Assembly: GCA_022559845.1 (NCBI GenBank)
Contig: CM040121.1
Coordinates: 341,284,243-341,348,242, forward strand
DNA length: 64,000 nucleotides
Origin: Amorphophallus konjac
Lineage: Eukaryota > Streptophyta > Magnoliopsida > Alismatales > Araceae
Reading direction: 5' to 3'
A program made the position numbers and the translations under genes. Shown one piece after another: positions 46,827-57,246 of the stretch. The notes under the pieces were generated by a model. The model ran no database searches. It was not told the origin of the DNA and saw only the letters and a list, made by a program, of their open reading frames with translations. How positions within the stretch are numbered: position 1 is the first letter of the stretch; every line of letters starts with the position of its first letter.

Positions 46827-49813
46827 TGGTGTTTTAATGATAGCAACATAATTGAGTCAGATGATGTGGTGTTTTAATGATAGCAACATAATTGAGTCAC
46901 CACTTTGTCTTGAATATGTCTGATCTATTCTGTGGGAGATTGCATGAGTGTGCCATGTCTGAATTGTGAAGAATGCATGTGTATGCTTGAGTCATGCTGT
47001 GAGAAATTAGTTTGTGCTTGATTTCTGTTCTGTGCATTGCTTCTCTATTGATAATGTTCATGTTGCAGTTCATCAAGTCTATACATCCGTCTCACTGTTC
47101 ACATGCATCAAGTATGTACATCGTCCGTCTCATGTCATATGTGTTTACTTCATTCAGAACTTGGTACACAGTTTAACTGTGAGCATGGCATAGATCATGT
47201 TTGCATGTCTGTCTTTCATTAATATGGGTTCTGTGCAATGGCTGCGTTGACGCAGTGGATCAGCTGGGTTAACGCTATGCTGCTTTGTCTACTTTTTGTT
47301 GCGCATTAAGTCTTAAGTCTGTACAGGGTAGTTCATGCATCACTCTCTTTGCCAAGTGTACACATCGGTCAGCATTGCATCTTATTCACGAAGTCTATAC
47401 ACTGCTGGATGTTCATGTCTGCACATTGGTGCTTTTCCCTACGTTCTGGCCAAGTCTATACAGCCTCATCCTTACCTTCGTTCCAAGCCAAAGTCTACAC
47501 ATTCGTTTCCTTGGGCAAAGTCTATACATCGTGGCCTTGAACTCTCAGTCTGTACACTCTTTATTTCAAAGTCTGAACATTGTTGCCTTGAAGCTGTTCC
47601 AAGTCTATACATCCAGTTGAACGCAAAGTCTGCACATTAGACTGTTCATATGAAGTCTTGTTCAGTCTTTACATGTTTTGAGGATAGCAACACTATGAGC
47701 CTTAGTGTCATTATTTGTTCCATCGCGTGCTGAACACTGCAGCACCTCGTGCTGCTTTCTGTGCCTCCTCGTGTCGCTCCATCTGTGTCACCCCTATGTC
47801 TTTGAGTCTTCATGTTATTTCTGTATTTGTGTCTTCGTGTTGTTTTTATGTCTTCGTGTTATTTTTGTGTTTGAGTCTTCATGTTATTTCTGTATTCGTG
47901 TCTTCGTGTTGTTTTTATGTCTTCGTGTTATTTTTGTGTTTGAGTCTTCATGTTAGTTCTGTGTTTATGTCTTAGTGTTATTTTTATGTCTTCGTGTTAC
48001 TTATTTCTATCTTCGTCCAGGTTTCCTCTGATCGCTTGTTTTACTACCATTTTACCTCGTGTCGTTCTCTCTTACCTCGTGCTGTTCTCATCTGACTTCG
48101 TGTCGTTATCTTTGTAGTGTTAGCTTTGATACTGTATTTACCTCGTGTCGTTCTCTGTTTATCTCGTGCTGTAGTCATCTTATGTACCTCGTGTCGTTTT
48201 CAGTATAGTGCACCTTTTACTGTTCTAATGTCTATACATTCATTTCTAAGTTCATGTCTACACACTTGTTATCACATCTTAAGTCTATACACTCGTGGCT
48301 AGCTGTTCAAGTCAATACACTCGTTGGCTAAGTCTTCAAAGTCTATACATTTTATCCTTCTGATTAATCTCCTAAGACTGTGCGACAGGTACTGTTCGTG
48401 GAGCCTATGCAGAGTGGGGCACGTGATACGAGGCTGGCATCTGGCACGTGATCCGAGATGCAGAGGAGCCTCCATGTGGACTGAAGCATTTGGGCGGGAA
48501 TCGTGGAGAGCACACGCTGCCCTAATCTGCTGCTGCTATAAATATGTGTCTTCTTCCTCTGAAGCGAAAAGAGCGTAGAGAGTGACTGAAGTAGAAGCAG
48601 CCAGAGCTAAGAGAAGAAGTGCAGAAGAGAAAGAAGAGATAGAGAAAGCTGAGAGCTAGATCGAGAGAGCAGAAGAAGAAAAAGAAAGAGAGACAGTGAG
48701 ATAGAGATAGTGAGAAGAAGGGGAAGGCAGAAGCAGTAAGAAGAAGAAGAAGCAAGAAAGAAGAAGAAGAAGTAAGAAAGAAGAAGAAGAAGAAGAAAAG
48801 AGAGTTCGTGCTGGGAGAAAGAAAGAAGCAGTAGAAGTCGTTCCTGCTGGACCGTGGATCAAATCCAGGCCAGCCAGCTACTGCGAGAGTCACATTTGTT
48901 TTTATCTTTTCAGCTTTCTGTTGCTGGGTTTTATTTTTTCTTTTGAACTATTCACCTGCTGTATTTCCGATTCTCTGTAGAGAGGTCGGGGTCTCTCCTG
49001 TTGGTTCAGGAGAAGGGAGATTGCTATCTCCGGTTGCAAGTAGCTGGGTGCTACTTGTGGGTTCCCTCTGGTTAGAGGAAGAGAGACTTGAGTCTCTAGG
49101 TTCCCCTCCGATTTGGAGGAAGGGAGGTTTGGTCCTCCGGTTCTGGGCTTGTAGGTTTCAAGTCCAGGGGTCCCTCCGGTTGAGAGGAAGAGAGGTCCGA
49201 GACCTCTGGTTTGCAGGTGACTTAATGTCACTTGTGTTTCCCTCTGGAGTTCAGAGGAAGAGAGACTTGGGTCTCTAGGTTCCCCTCCGGTTTGGAGGAA
49301 GGGAGGTTTGGTCCTCCAGTTCCGGGCTTGTGGGTAGCAAGTCCAGGGGTTCCCTCCGGGTCTGGAGGAAGAGAGACCGTGTGTCTCTGGTTTCCAAGTG
49401 ACTGGGAGTCACTTGGGGTGTCCCTCCGGTTGGGAGGAAGAGGGGAGGTTGTTCCCCTGGTCAAGCAATTTGGCAGCAGTTGTTGCAGACTGAGTCTGCT
49501 GTGCTAGTGTTACTAGGGGAAGCGTCACTCCGGTTGGGAGTAAGGGGTGGACGTAGGTCTTTGGACCGAACCACCTAAAATCATCGTGCAGTGGTTTGTT
49601 TGATCGCCTGCTTTCGTTAGATGCATGCTAGGACCATGATTTAATTGATTATCTATATCCTAGAATTTAATTGAGTTTGCATATCTTGTTTGATCAATTG
49701 TCCACTGATCTAGTTATTTTCATCTCATGCGAATTTTAAATTGGGTAGAATTCTTTGAACGATCCATTCACCCCCCCTCTGGATCAGTGTTTATCAATCG
49801 TACCTAGCTAACA
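46797..49813 (+). repeat. Family B LTR2 (3017 bp)
   Basis: Collinear with LTR1. A 40-bp direct tandem duplication at 46821-46860 and 46861-46900 (unit starting ATGATGTGGTG) accounts for nearly all of the 42-bp length difference. TATA box at 48537-48544, hairpin run 48995-49575, end TAACA. Serves as 3' LTR of internal 1 and 5' LTR of internal 2. Confidence 0.93.
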
Positions 49814-49815
49814 AT

Positions 49816-49827
49816 TGGTATCAGAGC
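49816..49827 (+). other. Primer binding site, B internal 2
   Basis: TGGTATCAGAGC two bases after LTR2; initiator tRNA-Met type. Confidence 0.93.
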
Positions 49828-49945
49828 GGTGTCTGCATACAAGGTCCAGCGACCTGCAGATTCGATCTTGCTGTCTTAGGTGCTAATTTATCTTTAGTGC
49901 ATAATTATTCCTGTTGCCTTGAACTTACTCGCTATTTGTTTTTCA

Positions 49946-52322
49946 ATGACTTTACCACCCGTCTTTAGTGGTTATGGTTTCAGTCAGTGGTACACTGCTT
50001 TACATGCTTATGTAAATTCTGCTAATCCTGATTTGTGGAAATTAATTTCACAAGGTCCTCACACCTTACCAACGAAAGTGTCCAAATGGACCGACAGACA
50101 CAGATCAAAGGATGGAGAAAATCAGAAAGCCTTTAACCTGTTGAAAGCAGCTACTGACAGAGCCTTATGGTCTTGTCTTCATAATTGCAGCTCAGCAAAG
50201 GACATCCTGGATAGGCTAAAGCAATTTCACAGGGTAAACGAGGACAACTGCATGATGGCTAACAGAAGTAATCCAAATGGCAGCAATCAAGGCAGCAGTC
50301 AGACTGAAGATGATGATGATGAGGTAAATCTCTTCGAGAATTTTTCTCTAGAAGATTGGGAGAATGCATATGCTGAATTATTTGAATCTCATGAACTGTT
50401 AAGAAAAAAGTATAAAAAATTGAAGAAGGGTACTGGTTTAGATAGTTCAAGTTCTCCTTGTAGAAAGTGTGTTGAATTGAAAAATATTCATGCTGCCTGT
50501 ATGTCTGATTCTCTAATGTTGAAGAAACAAATTTCCTTATTGAAAACTGAGAATCAAGATCATGTGAAAGAAATCTCTGAACTTGAAAAGAAGCTTAGTC
50601 TAGCTAGTCATGATTCTGTTCAGAGCAAGGATTTGCTGAAAGAAATTGAATGTGTTAAGTCTGAATTAAACAAGCTGAAATCTGAAAATGATTCTCTTAA
50701 AGAGTTCTCCAATAAAAATGATGAAAAATCAGATAAACTTAGACAGGAGAACAAATTGCTGATTGAAAAGCTTAATGCCATAAAATCTGTAAACATAGAA
50801 TTACAGAAAGATTCTGAAAAACAACAGGAAATGTTTCATGAATGTCAGTCTCTCTCAGATGAATGGGTGGTTGATGCTGATCTCCTAGAGCAGAATGGTA
50901 AACTGCAAGAGGAAATCAATGAGTTGAAACATCTAAACACCCAGTTGACAGATAGGCTAATAACAATGGAAAAAGGCAAGTGTGTGAGTGTGGATAATTC
51001 TGATAGGTTGATGAATGCTGAACAAGAAATTGAGAGTCTGAAAACCATCAACTTAATGTTAAATGAAAATGTCAGTTGTAGTGAATGGAAAATAGCTGGG
51101 TATGAGCTTACTATCACATCCCTTCAACAAGAAGTTGATGATCTTTATAAGCCTCTATCTGAAGCTGACAATGAAACAAAACTAAAACAGGAAGTTGAAA
51201 AACTCAAGAGTCTGAATGATGCCTTGCATCAACAAGTCATTTCCTGTGAAACAGATCTGTCCAAATGTGAAGCTAAAATTGCTGATTTGAATTTTGAGAT
51301 TAAAGATTTGAAAAATTCTCTATCAAAATTTGTCAAAGGTAAGGACAATCTGAATAAGCTTCTTGGAAAGAGTGATAACTTTGAGAGAAAGGGACTGGGC
51401 TATAGTCCGACAAATAAAAGGAGTAATGGGAATGAAACATCTACTGTTTTTGTCAAAGCCACCAATCAGAACACAACCTCTGCTCCTTCTGTCTTCAAAT
51501 TCACTGCACAAAAATCCACTGTGAAACCCAAAACTGTGGAATAAAATCAAAAATTGAAAAAGGGTGAAACTTCACAGAAGAAGGATAAAGACACTCCTGC
51601 TACTATAAAGAAGGCTACACACAATTCACATGATCTCTCACACACTCACATTAAAAAGGGTTCATGTTATTATTGTGGGAAGCATGGTCATCTCATGAGT
51701 GAATGTTTTATCATGAAAGAAGATAATAAACAGCATGCCAAGTTCCCCATTCATGTTCATGATCCATATGGATCTAAACACAATTCTAGTCAGCACATTG
51801 TGTGCTTCAACTGCAATAAGCCTGGGCACAAGGCTGCTGAGTGCTGGTTTAGATCTACTTGGGGGTAAAAATGATTTTCATAGAAGAAATTCTTTTGCTT
51901 GCTCTCACTGTGGAAAAAATGGGCATACAGTCAAGGACTGTTGGTATGTTCAAAAGAACTATGTTAAACCCCATTTTGTCAAATTCCCTGCAAAACCTTT
52001 TGTGAAAATTTCATGCTATAATTGTGGGTAGCCAGGCCATACATCTGCTGAATGTTGGATGGCTAAGAACAAGCATTAAACTGCTCATGCATATAACAGA
52101 AAATCTTATGAACATGTTTATAAACATCATCCTGCTGTTAATACGCATCATAAGAATCAAACAACAACCATTTCATGTAGATACTGTAAAAAATTTGGAC
52201 ATTCTATGGATGATTGTTCACTGATGAAATTTGATGATAATGTTGCTATGAAAGTATTTAGAAAACCTGTCAGGGCTAACGCAGGACCCAAAGCTGCTTG
52301 GGTCCCTGCAGGATCAAGATGA
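49946..52322 (+). pseudogene. gag: gag of family B, copy 2 (nonsense and frameshift)
   Basis: ATG at 49946, in the same context as copy 3. The frame is open for 533 codons to a TAA at 51542-51544, where copy 3 has CAA. The same frame continues after the stop through the first two zinc knuckles. An extra G in the run 51861-51865 then shifts the frame. In the shifted frame TAG at 52029 (AAG in copy 3) and TAA at 52077 (CAA in copy 3) interrupt the fourth knuckle region. The end aligns with the TGA of copy 3 at 52320-52322. The truncated product would keep the N-terminal domain and coiled coil but no zinc knuckles. Confidence 0.93.
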
Positions 52323-54742
52323 TCAAATATTTTGCAGGTGTGCCTTGGAGGGAGAAATAAAAGGGGTTAACCAAGGCACTCAAAAAGAAAACCCCAGGAC
52401 TCAATTCAGGTCAGTTCTGAAATCTGAAAATGCTGATTTGTCTGTTTTAATTTCATTATCTGAAACTGTTGTTTTGCTTGGTTGACTTTTGATGCTCTTC
52501 TCATGCTGTTGTTTGCACTAAACAAATGAGATTGCTTTGCACTGCATATGTCATTTGCATGACCATCATGATATATTAAATGGAACAGTGCTGAAGGGCA
52601 TATGGAGTATGTCTGGATGCTACTACCATGTGTGAGGTGGTCCTTGGACCAAGTCCTCTGCTCAGTACCATGGGTCAAGTCATATAGAGCAGTGTATTAC
52701 ATATCATGTTGATCTGTTGGTGCTAAACTGAAGTTTTCTAAAATATGAATTGAACAATCATGCTTATAGTAATTCTCTTCTGTCTAACTTGCATAAACTG
52801 CATCAATTCAGGGGGAGCTTGTCGAGTCTTATGTGAGTAACTGCATATAGACAAGGGGGAGCTTTTTTATATTGTTGTCACTATTTGAAATTCACATTCT
52901 ACACTCTTTCAAATCATCAATTGACTATTTTGAGTTCATACCTTCTTGTATCTGAAAATCTGGCTGCTAATCCTCAATCTGTTGAAGAAAGTGTGTCTCA
53001 TTTTGTCTGACTAAAATGACTTTAAACCTGTATTGAGTGATTGACTCTGCTAGTGGTTTTAAACCTTATTCTCTCTTGCTGATTGACTCTTCCACCAGCT
53101 TGTACTCTTCCTTCATATACCTCTTAGCTGGTGTGACTACTTTGGCTCCATTATTGAGTTGTTGGTCAGCTAAATTTATTGTTCTGATCTGAGGAACTTA
53201 AGCTGCATGTCATGCAATTCAGTCTGAGATTTTGGTAGAAACTCCTATCATATGGATTTAAGAATTATCACTGAATCAGACTGATATAAGATTAATGTAT
53301 TCTCAGCTTTGTAATTAAATGAATTGAAAATATCTGTTGATGAGGTTTAATAAACTTTAACCTCTTGTGTCATGTAATCCTTAAAGTCTCTCATCTGATA
53401 TCTGAAAATTTGAAATCTAGGCTACTTCGGTAGAGATACATAGAGTGAGTGTTGTGGTTAAACATTAACCTGAAAAAGTTGACTAAATGAAAAATTATGA
53501 ATTCAGAGCAATGCCTCGGTCACTGAGAAACTGAGTTCCTTATCAATGAAATAAAGTAACTCATGTCATGAGGTGCCACAGTTATCTCTGATAAAAATTT
53601 AGTGAAACAAAACCTGACAGAGCAATAGCTTATCTGTGTTGAGTAGCTGGGGAGTCTGGCCTCTGATAAAGGTGTCTTCTCATGTAAAAAGACACTCATA
53701 TTGCTAACTCTGCTCTCAAAGTGAGAGGCAATGCCAGTTATCACACAGAGTAACTGGGTCACTTCAACTAAGACTTGTTGTGCCTCATGTAAAAAGGTGT
53801 TGATCAACTTAAATTGCTCAGGAAAAATATAATGTGCTTCAAATAAAATTATCTTAAAAAAATCTGTCAACTCATGTTCTTGAAAAAGTGTTTAACTTCA
53901 GTACTAACCTGTGTATTTTTCAAAGGTGCAATTGAGATCATATGTGTAAGATAAAAGATGATTGTTTTTGAGTGTTTTCTGACTATTTGGTTCACTTTTA
54001 TTAAAACATGGATTCAGATATGAGGATTGAGTTTAATTTCGCAAAGTTGGTATACATCAAAATTAAATCAGATTGGTTAAGTTGCCACTTCATAACTCCT
54101 TATGATAGAAGAGTCTACATCCTTTAAGACTTATTGAAGTGATGTATGCATTCAAATCCCTCATGATCAGATTCTTGCATAATCAACTAAGTGAACTTCT
54201 CTCTTATCAGTTGACTGATTCCATCTGCATTTTTCTGACCATACAAATGTGAGGTGCTACTCCCATTATTACCTTGTTCACTTGCAGCCTTCTGAACTTC
54301 AGAATCCTTATGGTGGTGGATTTCAGATTGATTCCTGAGATGCATCTCTCTCCACACTGTTGGAATCTTCCATCTTGTTCTGCAATAAGTTCTGATTCTG
54401 TGGTATTTTTACCAGAATTCAGATTCTTTGAAATGGCTGATTTCAGATTGATTTATTGGATAACCAGAGTCCATTCTTGTGCTTCAGGGGGAGTTATGGT
54501 TTATTTACATCAAAGGGGAGAGTAGTCAATCATGCATGTTGATAAGGGGAGAGCTGTTTCATTGTCATAAGGGAGATCTTCATTTTTAAGAACCATGACT
54601 CATTCTCTACTTTTATGTGCTGTCTTTGTATGCTGCATTTATGTGCTACATTTGACTATAAAACCATTTCCCTTCTTTTTGATTATGTCAAAGGAGGAGA
54701 ATAGTTTGATGAGTCAGTGTGACTCATTATGTTGCCATCATC
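52323..54742 (+). other. 3' non-coding region of B internal 2
   Basis: Near-duplicate of 44377-46782, with the same module (about 53540-53810) and GGGGGAG tracts. No gene seen. Confidence 0.8.
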
Positions 54743-54755
54743 AAAAAGGGGGAGA
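54743..54755 (+). other. Polypurine tract before LTR3
   Basis: AAAAAGGGGGAGA one T before the LTR3 start at 54757, with the same CATCATCAA and TTGATGATG arms around it. Confidence 0.92.
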
Positions 54756-54756
54756 T

Positions 54757-57114
54757 TGTTGTGCCCCTTGTGCTTTGTTGATGATGTGGTGTTTTAATGA
54801 TAGCAATATAATTGAGTCACCGCTTTGTCTTGAATATGTCTGATCTATTCTGTGGGAGATTGCATGAGTGTGCCATGTCTGAATTGTGAAGAATGCATAT
54901 GTATGCTTGAGTCATGCTGTGATAAATTGGTTTGTGCTTGATTTCTATTCTGTGCATTGCTTCTCTGCTGATAATGTTCATGTTGCAGTTCATCAAGTCT
55001 ATACATCCGTCTCACTGTTCACATGCATCAAGTATGTACAGCGTCCGTCTCATGTAATATGTGTTTACTTCATTCAGAACTTGGTACACAGTTTAACTGT
55101 GAGCATGGCATAGTTCATGTCTGCATGTCTGTCTTTCATTAATATGGGTTCTGTGCAATGGCTGCGTTGACGCAGTGGATCAGCTGGGTTAACGCTATGC
55201 TACTTTGTCTACTTTTTGTTGCGCATTAAGTCTTAAGTCTGTACAGGGTAGTTCATGCATCACTCTCTTTGCCAAGTGTACACATCGGTCAGCATTGCAT
55301 CTTGTTCACGAAGTCTATACACTACTGGATGTTCATGTCTGCACATTGGTGCTTTTACCTCGTGTCGTTCTCTCTTTTCTCGTGCTGTTCTCATCTAACT
55401 TCGTGTCGTTATCTTTGTAGTGTTAGCTTTGATACTGTATTTACCTCGTGTCGTTCTCTATTTATCTCGTGCTGTAGTCATCTTATGTACCTCGTGTCGT
55501 TTTCAGTATAGTGCACCTTTTGCTGTTCTAATGTCTATACATTCATTCTAAGTTCATGTCTACACACTTGTTATCACATCTTAAGTCTATACACTCGTGG
55601 CTAGCTGTTCAAGTCAATACACTCGTTGGCTAAGTCTTCAAAGTCTATACATTTTATCCTTCTGATTAATCTCCTATGACTGTGCGACAGGTACTGTTCG
55701 TGGAGCCTATGCAGAGTGGGGCACGTGATACGAGGTTGGCATCTGGCACGTGATCCGAGATGCAGAGGAGCCTCCATGTGGACTGAAGCATTTGGGCGGG
55801 AATCGTGGAGAGCACACGCTGTCCTAATCTGCTGCTGCTATAAATATGTGTCTTCTTCCTCTGAAGCGAAAAGAGCGTAGAGAGTGACTGAAGTAGAAGC
55901 AGCCAGAGCTAAGAGAAGAAGTGCAGAAGAGAAAGAAGAGATAGAGAAAGCTGAGAGCTAGATCGAGAGAGCAGAAGAAGAAAAAGAAAGAGAGACAGTG
56001 AGATAGAGATAGTGAGAAGAAGGAGAAGGCAGAAGCAGTAAGAAGAAGAAGAAGCAAGAAAGAAGAAGAAGAAGTAAGAAAGAAGAAGAAGAAGAAGAAA
56101 AGAGAGTTCGTGCTGGGAGAAAGAAAGAAGCAGTAGAAGACGTTCCTGCTGGACCGCGGATCAAATCCAGGCCAGCCAGCTCCTGCGAGAGTCACATTTG
56201 TTTTTATCTTTTCAGCTTTCTGTTTCTGGGTTTTGTTTTTTCTTTTGAACTATTCACCTGCTGTATTTCTGATTCTCTGTAGAGAGGTCGGGGTCTCTCC
56301 TGTTGGTTTAGGAGAAGGGAGATTGCTATCTCCGGTTGAAAGTAGCTGGGTGCTACTTGTGGGTTCCCTCTGGTTAGAGGAAGAGAGACTTGAGTCTCTA
56401 GGTTCCCCTCCGATTTGGAGGAAGGGAGGTTTGGTCCTCCGGTTCTGGGCTTGTAGGTTTCAAGTCCAGGGGTCCCTCCGGTTGAGAGGAAGAGAGGTCC
56501 GAGACCTCTGGTTTGTAGGTGACTTAATGTCACTTGTGTTTCCCTCTGGAGTTCAGAGGAAGAGAGACTTGGGTCTCTAGGTTCCCCTCCGGTTTGGAGG
56601 AAGGGAGGTTTGGTCCTCCGGTTCTGGGCTTGTGGGTAGCAAGTCCAGGGGTTCCCTCCGGGTCTGGAGGAAGAGAGACCGTGGTTCTCTGGTTTCCAAG
56701 TGACTGGGAGTCACTTGGGGTGTCCCTCCGGTTGGGAGGAAGAGGGGAGGTTGTTCCCCTGGTCAAGCTATTTGGCAGCAGTTGTTGCAGACTGAGTCTG
56801 CTGTGCTAGTGTTACTAGGGGAAGCCTCACTCTAGTTGGGAGTGAGGGGTGGACGTAGGTCTTTGGACCGAACCACCTAAAATCATCGTGCAGTGGTTTG
56901 TTTGATCGCCTGCTTTCGTTAGATGCATGCTAGGACCATGATTTAATTGATTATCTATATCTTAGAATTTAATTAAGTTTGCATATCTTGTTTGATCAAT
57001 TGTCCACTGATCTAGTTATTTTCATCTCATGCGAATTTTAAATTGGGTAGAATTCTTTGAACGATCCATTCACCCCCCCTCTGGTCAGTGTTTATCAATC
57101 GTACCTAGCTAACA
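54757..57114 (+). repeat. Family B LTR3 (2358 bp, internally deleted)
   Basis: Matches LTR1 except for a loss of about 617 bp. The junction at about 55353-55357 reads GGTGCTTTTACCTCG, joining the sequence at about 39520 of LTR1 to that at about 40137. TTTT is present at both breakpoints. The loss removes most of the AAGTCTRTACA cluster and the 69-bp minisatellite. TATA box 55839-55846, hairpin run 56297-56877, end TAACA. Confidence 0.92.
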
Positions 57115-57116
57115 AT

Positions 57117-57128
57117 TGGTATCAGAGC
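57117..57128 (+). other. Primer binding site, B internal 3
   Basis: TGGTATCAGAGC two bases after LTR3; initiator tRNA-Met type. Confidence 0.93.
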
Positions 57129-57246
57129 GGTGTCTGCATACAAGGTCCAGCGACCTGCAGATTCGATCTTGCTGTCTTAGGTGCTAATTTGTCTTTAGTG
57201 CATAATTATTCCTGTTGCCTTGAACTTACTCGCTATTTGTTTTTCA

